Part shown: piece after piece, positions 16,802 through 24,825 of the stretch
How the letters are laid out: every line of letters begins with the position of its first letter
How positions within the stretch are numbered: position 1 is the first letter of the stretch
Notes under the pieces: generated by a model
Databases searched by the model: none
What the model was told of the DNA's origin: nothing
Seen by the model: the letters and a program-made list of their open reading frames with translations, nothing else
Made by a program: the position numbers and the translations under genes
Origin: Desulfatibacillum aliphaticivorans DSM 15576
GTDB lineage: Bacteria; Desulfobacterota; Desulfobacteria; Desulfobacterales; Desulfatibacillaceae
Assembly (NCBI RefSeq): GCF_000429905.1
Contig: NZ_AUCT01000030.1
Coordinates: 1 to 64,000, forward strand
DNA: 64,000 nt
Reading direction: 5' to 3'

Positions 16802-17093
16802 GTGCGCTCCGTATGGGCTTGGAATGTTTGTTTCGGTTTGGAGAATCCCCTTGCGCCCGGTGTGAAAACAAGGCGTGAATATGAGCGTTTCGGGGTTTGG
16901 CGGTCTCGACCGGCCGGCCGTCCTGTTTACCGGACGCCTGGTCGGTCGCGGAGCCAAAAAAAAAGAACAATGGCGTTGTTCGTTTAAAAACAAACCACAG
17001 TATCTATTCAATGTCAATAAAAAATGTCCGGGCGATCAAATTTTATATTGACGGAGCACTGACGCCCATGTCCGGAGAGAGGGTTTTCATGAA
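16802..17093. other. Upstream region of the TetR operon
   Basis: This stretch carries no gene that I can support. Its GC-rich first half is probably leader sequence of the leftward operon, and its AT-rich second half holds the promoter and palindrome annotated at 16978-17017. The rest of the gap up to 17290 is a truncated copy of the structured repeat. Confidence 0.5.
16978..17017 (-). promoter_or_regulatory. Candidate promoter and TetR operator
   Basis: Reading leftward, TTGACA at 17017-17012 is followed after 17 bases by TTTGTT, a weak -10. Overlapping that -10 is a palindrome, GTTCGTTT at 16978-16985 and AAACAAAC at 16988-16995, seven of eight positions paired. A repressor bound there would block the promoter. 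It lies about 180 bases before the TetR start, so a long leader is implied. Confidence 0.35.
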
Positions 17094-17265
17094 GCATTGC
17101 CTGAGCCGCCGGAACCTTTTTGGCTCCATGCCTTCCCTTGGCGGGCAACATTCTTCCTTGGATAAAAAAAACAGATGCAGCGTCACAACCCTCAGGGCGC
17201 CATAATAACCTGGACGCCCCCCCCAACCAGGGCGGTCGGGAAAAGCGGACCGCCCCGGCAAGGAT
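17094..17265 (+). repeat. Structured repeat, truncated copy A
   Basis: This copy starts with the CATTGCCTGAGCCGCC phrase and contains CCTGGACGCCCCCCCCAACCAGG followed by a hairpin GGGCGGTC (17230-17237) / GACCGCCC (17248-17255). Other copies have a different stem sequence at this same place, yet pairing is kept. The second hairpin and tail are missing. Non-coding. Confidence 0.7.
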
Positions 17266-17290
17266 GATGAACTTACTAAGTGCGTGCAAC

Positions 17291-20200
17291 CTACGGCAGC
17301 CAGGAATAGGCGCCGTAGGGGTATACATAATCGATGGTCAGGGCGTTTCCGTCGTAGGCTCTCAGGAATATCAACGCATAGAACCCTTCCTGGGTTCTGA
17401 CAAACTGAATCCGTTTCCCCGCGTCATTATGCACATTCCATGCGATGGTGTACGGAATGCACTCATCAAAAACTTCCTTGGAAACGCACATGGCCTCAAA
17501 ATCCTCTTGGGACAGCAAATAGTGGCATTCCATGCCGCCGCCGGAAACGAGGCCGAAGAGATTGCATTCCACAAAGGGGTTGTCATTCTGCACCAGAAGG
17601 TCAGCCTGGCTGGCGGGATTTACTTCGCCTGTTGAAAAATCCAGGCTTTGGTCGTCAAGCAAAGCGACGGTTCGAATGGGCTCCGGCCTGTCCACGCCCG
17701 CCTCGTGATTCATGACAATCAGGGCGTCGGCCAGCCCAAGGCTTCCGTCCCCGTCGCAGTCGCTAAGGGGACCGGGGGTGTATGCTTTGGACGTCCTGGT
17801 TGCTATTTGCATGGCTGCGGCCGCATCAGACACGCCCACGGAGCCGTCGCCGTTAACGTCCCCCCATTGGCCGGCGACCAGGGTGATTTTCAAGGCGCCT
17901 GCGCCGTTATCCAGTGTATTCGTTCCGCCGGGCATGGAAAACAGGGCGTAGCCCGGCCCCGTGGTCCATGCGCCATGGGCGTCGGGGGCGCTTTTCATAA
18001 ATTCCGGATGATCGAGAGAGGATGTGCTGAAACACCTTCCGTCTTCCTCGGCGAAGTGAGCGCGTGCAATTTCATCAGTAAAGGCGTCCAGATAGAAGCG
18101 GGGCGCCTCCCCCCAGACAATGAGAATGGCGGTGTAGGCTTTGTCCACGGCCATGGTTTGGGTGGATTTTCCCTTGCCCAACAAGGTCCATCCGTCGCCC
18201 CACGGGACTGCGTCCACCCCGCCTTCCGTGCATTCAGCCGTGCTCCAGGTTGTGCTGCCGTACACCCGGTAGACCTCGCCGTCGGTCCAGATATCGTTTT
18301 CGTCCAACAGGTCGTCCAGATTAATGACAATGCCGGAAACCGTTCCGTCCTGGGTTACGATGGTCTGGCTCAGGGAGTCGCCTTGGATGTCCCCGATATT
18401 TTTTACGCCGGTTCCGTCCGAATCGTAAATCGCATAAAGATACACGTCCTGGCCGACGGGCAGGCCTTCCAGGGTGTAAGCTCCGGCGCCGTCCACATAG
18501 GCGCTGGCGAGAAGCGCGGCGGTGGAAAGGTCGTCGCCGGAATAGGCGTAAATGTATATCCTGCCTTCAGCGGATTTTCTTGCGCAATCGTCGCACGTAA
18601 TTTCCCCTGTAATAACGCCGTTGGCATCCACGCGGACGTGCGTGTTGTTATCGTCCGAATAGATAGCCGCCCGCAGCGTGGAACCGCTGACGCCTCCGGA
18701 GATATTGTCCAAAACTGCCAGCGGCGCCCGGAATTCAATGAACGAGTCTCCGGCGGCGGCCTCATAAGGTCCGGTCCCGAGGTAACCGAAATACCGGGAG
18801 CAATAGGCGCGCCATGCAATCACTCCCGCGTCATTGTTACGGTCCGCATACAAGCAGGCGGAAACATTTGTGACCGGGTTGATGAAGGCAAGCCTGTAAT
18901 TGTACCCGATGGGACTTCCGTCATAGGTGGTCATGGCGGCGCACAAATTCCCGGCGCCGTCATAGGCAAGGTAGACGTCTTTCAGGTCCGTCCCGGCGGG
19001 GCTGTTTCCATCTCCCGAGGGGTCCGTAAAGACCAACGCGTCCTGGGTCCAATCGCCGGGGTCTCCGTCAATGACAATGGGCAGGGTTGGAATGGTGAAG
19101 TCTCCTCCCGGCTGGAGTTCCAGCAGATTGGTCAAGTCTTCATTGGTGAGCATGTCGCGCAGGATGCCGTTTAAAACCGGGTCTCCGCCAAAACTGCCTC
19201 CAATCAAATCATTGCTGGAATCCCATTTGGGAAGCGAATCCCGAATGTCGAGGGGATCCTTGCCCGTGTTTCCGAATAGCCTGTTCAGGTCAAAAGTCCG
19301 GGTTTCGGAGTCTTGGGAAACGCGGGTCCCCTGGATGACTCCCTGACAGGGCAGCCATTCGCCGCCGCCAAAGGTGTAGGTTCCGGTAAAACTGTCGGCG
19401 GCGACGCTTGTCGCTGCAATTTCCACATAGGGAATTGAGTCGCCGTTGGTCATGATGGGATCAGCGCCGTTCGGGTCAAAGTGATATACGTCGTCATGAT
19501 GCCAGTGGAGGAACATAAAGGGTCTTGTAAAGTTGCCTTCGGGGCTGATCCCTTTGCTCCAGGCAAGCATATACTCGGTCGTACAGGACTTGGTATCGAC
19601 GGCGACATGATATACAACTCCCGCCTCGGCCGTGAAGCTCACCACGGATTCTTCCCACCAGGGATTGTCGCTGGAGACGATTTCCGTCAGGCCGCCCACA
19701 TCTCCGCCCGTGTACACGGCCAAAACAGTCTCGCAATAGTTGTCATATAGGTTAAAAAAATAAACGCCGGCTTCGGGCGCGGTCCAGTTCCACCAGGCCG
19801 AGGCGTTCAGGGTTCCCGCTTGGGCCGGCTCACCCGCCTCGGAGGCAGCGTTGGCGTTATGGCCCCAGGCGGCGCCGGATGTTCCTGAGAGAGTCAGGGC
19901 ATCTGCGAAATCGTCATTGGGTGGAGGGTCGTCCATGTCAGCGCCGAATTGACTGATATGGGAATCGCCGGATATCAATACTCCGTCCTGATCCCTTTCG
20001 ACTTCCAGGCTAAGCTCCCAGCCCGGCCATTGCCGGGAGTCGGTCAGGGTCCACTTTTCCATGTTTTGGGTGTAGACGAATTCCGTGTTGTCGAGCAGCG
20101 AGTCTTTCAGGTCCTGAATGGCCTTGTCGCCCATTTCCAGCAAGCGTTTATCTTCGTCCGAGCCTATAAAAAGAAATTCGTCGGCCTGATCGTCAACCCC

Positions 20201-21079
20201 GCCTTCGTACTCCGCAAGAATAAAGGCGTGGGCTTCCTGGGCCGCGTTCAAGCCCGCCAGAAATGACGTCTTGGCCCGGGCGAGGATCGCTTCTCCATCC
20301 GCCGAAACCGCGCCCGCGGGAAGCAACTCCCCAAAATTTTGACAGGCGTCCACCACGTCCCTTTGAAACTGAAAAATTCCGGCGTTGCTGAGGGCAACCA
20401 AAGCCCGAATGTCCACATCCATATTGTAGGCGGAGGCGATCAGCAGCACGGACTTCATCAGGTTCAGCCCCGCCTTGAAGGCCAGGACGTCTCCATAGTC
20501 CATTTCGCAGCCCAGGCCCGTGGGATCGCCCAATTCATCAGGCGTTAACTCGACCACAAGAGAGGAGTCAATGGCATCCAAGTCCGCCAAGGAAGCGTCG
20601 ATCGTTCCCACAAAGGCGTCATGGAGGAAAAGGCGAAGATCCTCCCCGCCTGGGGCGCCGCGGGGCAAAAACACGCCTTCCTCCGTTTCAACGCCGGGGG
20701 ACAGGCTGTAGGGAATTTCACCCGCCTCATCCTCGCTGTTGCGATACAGGCCAAAGGCTTCGGCCAAATCATGCAGAGTTTCCAACCCGCTCCCGCTCCC
20801 CTGGTCCAGCAGGAACGACGCCAGCCTGGACCCGCTGAGAAACAGCCGGGCTTCCTGGTTTGTGGAGTCCGCGGCGACGGCAGCCTCGAACTTTTCGTGA
20901 GCCGCCAGAACTTTGGAATACTCCAGGTCTCCCTGATTGAAAAACAGCGCCCGCCCCTCTTCCGTTAAAGCCTGGGAATTCCCGGAAGCTTCGGCCCATG
21001 CGCAAAAAGGATTCGCCAAAATGAGTAACATAATGAATAAATTGGCTATTGTGTTGCACAAAACTCGATTCTCAATCAT
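17291..21079 (-). CDS. Large secreted protein with dockerin-like EF-hand pair
   Basis: The 1262-residue product begins with a signal peptide (IANLFIMLLILANPFCAWA), then a helical, TPR-like N-terminal region (about 35-350), a beta-sandwich of the pre-peptidase type (about 395-510, WWNWTAPEAGVYFFNLYDNYCETVLAVYTGG), a further beta-rich middle, and two calcium-loop motifs DVNGDGSVGVSD (about 1074) and DCDGDGSLGLAD (about 1105) arranged like a type I dockerin. A short C-terminal domain follows. No catalytic motif is visible. Surface or extracellular binding is likely. It lies 55 bases after the LptC-like gene and may be co-transcribed. Confidence 0.8.
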   Translation of the reverse strand: MIENRVLCNTIANLFIMLLILANPFCAWAEASGNSQALTEEGRALFFNQGDLEYSKVLAAHEKFEAAVAADSTNQEARLFLSGSRLASFLLDQGSGSGLETLHDLAEAFGLYRNSEDEAGEIPYSLSPGVETEEGVFLPRGAPGGEDLRLFLHDAFVGTIDASLADLDAIDSSLVVELTPDELGDPTGLGCEMDYGDVLAFKAGLNLMKSVLLIASAYNMDVDIRALVALSNAGIFQFQRDVVDACQNFGELLPAGAVSADGEAILARAKTSFLAGLNAAQEAHAFILAEYEGGVDDQADEFLFIGSDEDKRLLEMGDKAIQDLKDSLLDNTEFVYTQNMEKWTLTDSRQWPGWELSLEVERDQDGVLISGDSHISQFGADMDDPPPNDDFADALTLSGTSGAAWGHNANAASEAGEPAQAGTLNASAWWNWTAPEAGVYFFNLYDNYCETVLAVYTGGDVGGLTEIVSSDNPWWEESVVSFTAEAGVVYHVAVDTKSCTTEYMLAWSKGISPEGNFTRPFMFLHWHHDDVYHFDPNGADPIMTNGDSIPYVEIAATSVAADSFTGTYTFGGGEWLPCQGVIQGTRVSQDSETRTFDLNRLFGNTGKDPLDIRDSLPKWDSSNDLIGGSFGGDPVLNGILRDMLTNEDLTNLLELQPGGDFTIPTLPIVIDGDPGDWTQDALVFTDPSGDGNSPAGTDLKDVYLAYDGAGNLCAAMTTYDGSPIGYNYRLAFINPVTNVSACLYADRNNDAGVIAWRAYCSRYFGYLGTGPYEAAAGDSFIEFRAPLAVLDNISGGVSGSTLRAAIYSDDNNTHVRVDANGVITGEITCDDCARKSAEGRIYIYAYSGDDLSTAALLASAYVDGAGAYTLEGLPVGQDVYLYAIYDSDGTGVKNIGDIQGDSLSQTIVTQDGTVSGIVINLDDLLDENDIWTDGEVYRVYGSTTWSTAECTEGGVDAVPWGDGWTLLGKGKSTQTMAVDKAYTAILIVWGEAPRFYLDAFTDEIARAHFAEEDGRCFSTSSLDHPEFMKSAPDAHGAWTTGPGYALFSMPGGTNTLDNGAGALKITLVAGQWGDVNGDGSVGVSDAAAAMQIATRTSKAYTPGPLSDCDGDGSLGLADALIVMNHEAGVDRPEPIRTVALLDDQSLDFSTGEVNPASQADLLVQNDNPFVECNLFGLVSGGGMECHYLLSQEDFEAMCVSKEVFDECIPYTIAWNVHNDAGKRIQFVRTQEGFYALIFLRAYDGNALTIDYVYPYGAYSWLP

Positions 21080-21134
21080 AATTTTTCCCGTTCCCTCTTT
21101 GCATTGAAAAGCCGTATGAATAATTAACGCCTGA

Positions 21135-21824
21135 TCATGATGAAAACCAATCGCCTTGGAGCAAAACGTCGGTTTTAAGGCAATCTCCGGAGCAGGCTCC
21201 CTGCGCGGTCCTGAGTTGGTAGGGCCCCGGAATGAAAAGCTCGCCCGTCTCCGGCGAAAACTCCGCTCTCTCGGCGGTCAGCCTTCTTCCTTCCGAGCGA
21301 ACCACCACGCGCTTTGAAAAAGCCACAACCCGCCGGTCCATATCCAGAACGGCCGATCCGGCGGAGATGCCGGCCATGGGAATTTCGCCGGAATAAAAAT
21401 CCATGCGCAGGGGTTTGAATATTAAAGGGACAGCTTTTGCAGACCCGGTAAGCTCTTTGGATGGGTCCGTGGAAAACAGGCCTGAAAAGCAGGGCCGCCG
21501 CCCTGCTTGAACCTTGTCCTGATTGAAGCCGCCGAAAACCTTGATTCTGGCGTTCTCCAACCGGGCGATGCTCATCAGTCCAAAGCGCATAGGGCCAATT
21601 TGTATCTTTTCCATAACAACCCTGTCCGCCGATATGGAAACGATGTGCTCGCCGGAAATGCCGGCTTCCATTGAGACGCCTTGCATTTGTTGCACAATCG
21701 AAGGGTTGGAGGATTTTAAAGGGACGGGCGCCTCGTGTGAACTGGCGGCGAAAATCCCCCAGCACAAATACGCGCACAACATCGCAAGGCCTGCGCTCCA
21801 TACTATTTTCGCTTTGGTGAACAA
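21135..21824 (-). CDS. LptC/LptA-like periplasmic protein, tentative
   Basis: About 229 residues, with an N-terminal membrane anchor (about 8-28, VWSAGLAMLCAYLCWGIFAA) and then beta-strand-rich sequence. The C-terminal part (VVAFSKRVVVRSEGRRLTAERAEF, in short pieces, and SPETGELFIPG) follows the alternation seen in LptC and LptA lipopolysaccharide-export proteins, but the match is by pattern only. The only start in frame is a TTG at 21824, or an internal ATG at about 21779. The 289 bases upstream are AT-rich and carry no gene. Confidence 0.5.
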   Translation of the reverse strand: MFTKAKIVWSAGLAMLCAYLCWGIFAASSHEAPVPLKSSNPSIVQQMQGVSMEAGISGEHIVSISADRVVMEKIQIGPMRFGLMSIARLENARIKVFGGFNQDKVQAGRRPCFSGLFSTDPSKELTGSAKAVPLIFKPLRMDFYSGEIPMAGISAGSAVLDMDRRVVAFSKRVVVRSEGRRLTAERAEFSPETGELFIPGPYQLRTAQGACSGDCLKTDVLLQGDWFSS

Positions 21825-22113
21825 TGGCAGCAGCCGCCCAAAAATGTTATTTTTTACTGTTTAAATTGGTATTAGATTGTCTTTAACACAATATACGCCT
21901 CCGTGGCAAGGCCATTCAACATACTAATAAATCCATTTGAATTTAAATAGTTACAATAATATACATTCAAAAAATATTTTTACATAAAAAATTGGAATTA
22001 ATTGGGATTTGATTCAGGCTTCGCCGAATTTTACGGAAGGAATGTTGATTACCTTACGCCGCCAGGAGCGCCGGCGGTTTGAAAGTCGCCGGCGCTCCCG
22101 CAATCAAGGCATA

Positions 22114-22431
22114 CTAACGATGGCGCCCGTTATACTTTTTCCGGGCGATGTTTGCACTTGCCCGCTGCTGCATGTGATGCAAAATGGCCCGCTCTCTATG
22201 GTCCAGGCGCCCGTCGCAAAGGAAAGCTCTTTTGGTTTGCCTGATCACCCTTTGCTGATGAGCCAACGCCCTGGTTTCACCGGGCGTCAACTGCCCGGAC
22301 TTCACTCCCTGGTGAATTCTGCCCATTTGTCTTGCCTGGACTTTTCCCACCGGACCGGCGCAAGCGTTTCCTGCGGCCAGCGCGATAGCGCATACCATGG
22401 CCAGCCCCGTCATTTTCCATTTTCTCTGCAT
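22114..22431 (-). CDS. Small secreted basic helical protein
   Basis: This 105-residue protein has a clear signal peptide (MTGLAMVCAIALAAGNACA, cleavage near residue 25) and a mature part of about 80 residues made of charged helices: RQMGRIHQGVKSGQLTPGE, QQRVIRQTKRAFLCDG, LDHRERAILHHMQQRAS and a basic end ARKKYN. The repeated pattern of a Gly-containing turn followed by a helix (SGQLTPGE, DGRLDHRE) looks like two EF-hand-like or helix-turn units. I have seen this kind of periplasmic protein in many proteobacteria but know no function. The gene stands alone. Confidence 0.7.
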   Translation of the reverse strand: MQRKWKMTGLAMVCAIALAAGNACAGPVGKVQARQMGRIHQGVKSGQLTPGETRALAHQQRVIRQTKRAFLCDGRLDHRERAILHHMQQRASANIARKKYNGRHR

Positions 22432-22667
22432 GGTTCACCTCTCAGTATTTCAGTTTTGGAACGAAATCTCTGGGATTGAATGCACTCGATTTTTTTCAAA
22501 GGCCGCGGCCGCGCTTCCTGCCTTGCACAGCTAACCGGTTTTGACTGATATGACGAGGGGAAAGGAAAAAAAGTCGACAAAAAAGTTTTCAGAGAATGTG
22601 AGGCCATTTTCTTTGAATGAATAAGCAAATGCGGCTGCATAACCCTACTCCGCACTATGGCGGTAAA
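22432..22667. other. Leader of the small secreted gene and repeat edge
   Basis: There is no gene here. The stretch begins with the leader of the leftward gene at 22431 and merges at about 22650 into a degraded copy of the CTCAGGCAG palindrome that opens the structured repeat unit. Confidence 0.5.
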
Positions 22668-22994
22668 CTGCACTGCCTGAGCCGCCCGGAACCTTTTGGG
22701 CTGCATCCATCCTCTGTGGTGAACAACAACCTTTCTTGAGTCAAAAAATCAAACACAACTTCAAAGCCGTCATCATTGCATAACCTCCTGGGCGTCCCCC
22801 AACCAGGGTGGCCCAGGCAAGGCTTTTTTTGCCTGGGCGCGCAAGCGCAAAAGGCGCGACCTGGAAAGATAGTCGAAATCAGGCGTGGCAGGCGGGCGGA
22901 TGGAAATTTTTGAAGCCCTGCCTTTCCCGGCATTGCCGGTTCAAGAAAAACTTTGGCTTCCATAAGCGTTTCCTCAAGCCTTCTGTGCTTCGCA
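22668..22994 (+). repeat. Structured repeat, copy B
   Basis: Full-length unit. It opens with CACTGCCTGAGCC, then has the CCTGGGCGTCCCCCAACCAGG segment, hairpin 1 (GCCCAGGCAA at 22811-22820 with TTGCCTGGGC at 22829-22838) and, directly abutting it, hairpin 2 (GCGC, loop GCAA, GCGC at 22837-22848), then AAAAGGCGCGACC. It ends at the next CTCAGGCAG palindrome. Adjacent to copy C, so the two form a short tandem. Confidence 0.8.
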
Positions 22995-23300
22995 CTCAGG
23001 CAGTAAACTGCACTGCCTGAGCCACCCGGAACCTTTTGGGCTGCATCCATCCTCTGTGGTGAACAACAACCTTTCTTGGGTCAAAAAAATCAAATACAAC
23101 TTCAAAGCCGTCATCATTCCATAACAACCTGGGCGCCCCCCAACCAGGGCGCCCCCCAACCAGGGCGCCCCAGGAAACTCGTTTTCCTGGGCGCGCATAG
23201 ACGCCGTTTTGTGAAGCGGGGGGAGACCATTTCATCGAAGCGCAATAGGCGCGACCGGAGGGGATAATCAAGGTCTGAGTTGACCGGCGGGCGAAGAGCG
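22995..23300 (+). repeat. Structured repeat, copy C with loop insertion
   Basis: It starts with the perfect palindrome CTCAGGCAG / CTGCCTGAG (22995-23021). Hairpin 1 here is CCCAGGAAA (23169-23177) with TTTCCTGGG (23183-23191), a compensated change from the usual sequence. The segment GGGCGCCCCCCAACCA is duplicated. In hairpin 2 the tetraloop is replaced by about 50 extra bases between GCGC and GCGC, followed by AATAGGCGCGACC. Confidence 0.75.
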
Positions 23301-23331
23301 TTGTTTAAGGCCCTATTTTCAAACAAGAGTC

Positions 23332-24507
23332 TTAAACGACCTGTTTTCCTCGCACCATGACGCCAACGGGTTGCTGCAGGCTGGCGGGCAGGTCCTGGGG
23401 CGAGCCCTTGACCATAACCAGGGTTGCGGCCTTGCCGGGAGCGAGGGTTCCCAGATCTTTCAGCCCCAACAGGTCAGCGCCGTTACCGGCGGCCGCCTTG
23501 ACGACTTCCTCCAGACTAAACCCCGCCTTCATAAACAAAGCCATCTCACGCCATAGGGATCTTCCGTGATGCACGCCGGTGCTGCCTGCATCCGTGCCCA
23601 GGGCCAGGGTGACGCCCAGTTCCCGGGCCTGGGAGATGAGCTCCATCTGGGCTTCCAGGTTTTTCAGGGCGCCGGCCTTTTTCGGGTCGTCGTCCGGGAT
23701 GGATTGGGCGTAGCCTTCCATGGTGACGGCCGTGGGGACCCACACGGTTCCATGTTCGGCCATGCGTTTCAGGTTGTCCCGGCCCATAAAAAAGCCATGC
23801 TCCACGGACTGGCATCCGGCTTCCACGGCGATACGCACGGGCTCGTCCCCATTGGCGTGGATCATGATTGCCAGGCCCAGCTTCTTTGCCGCCTGCACAG
23901 CCTGGGATAGTTCCTGCCGGGAAAACTGGGGCGGAGTTTGCTTGCCGAACTCGATCAGGCTGTTGAGTCCCGAGCCCACCACCTTGATGAAATCCGGGTT
24001 TTGGCCGTCTTCGGCGATGGCCCGGGCCAGGGTTTGGCCCTCTTTAGGGAAACGCCCCACCAGCTTGCCGTAGCGTTTGTCCGCCCTCCACGCCTTGCCC
24101 GCGCATTTGGCGATGACCGGAATGTCTGCATCCTCCCTGGCAAAACGAAGGGCGTGGCCGCCCCAATCGCCTCCGTCGCGAATGGAAGTCACGCCGCTTT
24201 TCAAAGATTCCTCAAGGTGTCTTTGGATGACCGGCGCGGATTTTTCGTAGGGAACGAAAAGCTGGGTTTCCCGGATTTCCATGTCCGTGGTTCCAGACAT
24301 AACCAGATGCACGTGGGCGTCCGTCAGACCCGGCAGGATGGTGCAATCGGAATAGTCCAGGATGGAGGCGGATTGGGCTGTCTCAGGACCGGCGGGCGCC
24401 AGGCTTTTGATCACGCCGTTTTCAATGGTTAAAATAATATTTTCAGCGGCCGGAGCGCTTGTTCCATCGATTATCCAGCCGGCTTTTATTTTTAAAAAGG
24501 AGTTCAT
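23332..24507 (-). CDS. Metal-dependent amidohydrolase
   Basis: About 391 residues, started at the ATG at 24507, which has GGAAG five bases upstream. It is a TIM-barrel amidohydrolase of the imidazolonepropionase-like group: DAHVHLVMSG (about 61-70) gives the first metal histidines, MIHANGD and EHGFFMG the later ones, and LGTDAGSTG the final aspartate. Flanking beta-sandwich pieces occur at both ends. Relatives act on cyclic amides, dipeptides or related bonds; the substrate here cannot be told. The gene is alone, with structured repeats just past its stop. Confidence 0.85.
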   Translation of the reverse strand: MNSFLKIKAGWIIDGTSAPAAENIILTIENGVIKSLAPAGPETAQSASILDYSDCTILPGLTDAHVHLVMSGTTDMEIRETQLFVPYEKSAPVIQRHLEESLKSGVTSIRDGGDWGGHALRFAREDADIPVIAKCAGKAWRADKRYGKLVGRFPKEGQTLARAIAEDGQNPDFIKVVGSGLNSLIEFGKQTPPQFSRQELSQAVQAAKKLGLAIMIHANGDEPVRIAVEAGCQSVEHGFFMGRDNLKRMAEHGTVWVPTAVTMEGYAQSIPDDDPKKAGALKNLEAQMELISQARELGVTLALGTDAGSTGVHHGRSLWREMALFMKAGFSLEEVVKAAAGNGADLLGLKDLGTLAPGKAATLVMVKGSPQDLPASLQQPVGVMVRGKQVV

Positions 24508-24825
24508 TGATTCTTCCCGCAAAATATAAAAGGATGTTCAGCCCCGGTCCTGGGACGGCTTTTGCCGCCCGGGCCATGAATTTATTTTTTTTCACGCCCC
24601 TGCCGATAAGTCAATATATGGACAAGTTGTGATTGTAAATCCATTGCTTCTTGTGATACTGTGCAGGTTAGCTTTTCAAACGCAACATGCTGTTTTCAAT
24701 CTCATATTCTTATCGCTGTTAAGCTGCAATTCCTATCCCATTCAATCGCAGTGGATTCTATCGGCCGCAAATGATTCCGGGTGGAGGACTGGCGCTGCTT
24801 TGCACATCAACGACAGGAGCAGTGT
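24508..24825. other. Divergent promoter region, amidohydrolase and formate dehydrogenase
   Basis: No gene is supported in these 318 bases. The stretch lies between divergent genes and turns AT-rich at 24600-24740, as expected for promoters, but I could not pick a convincing sigma-70 or sigma-54 pair. Confidence 0.45.

Noticed and set aside
17672..17680. GGTTCGAA, as in a tRNA T-arm
   Set aside because: It lies inside the secreted-protein gene and no cloverleaf or acceptor stem can be built around it.
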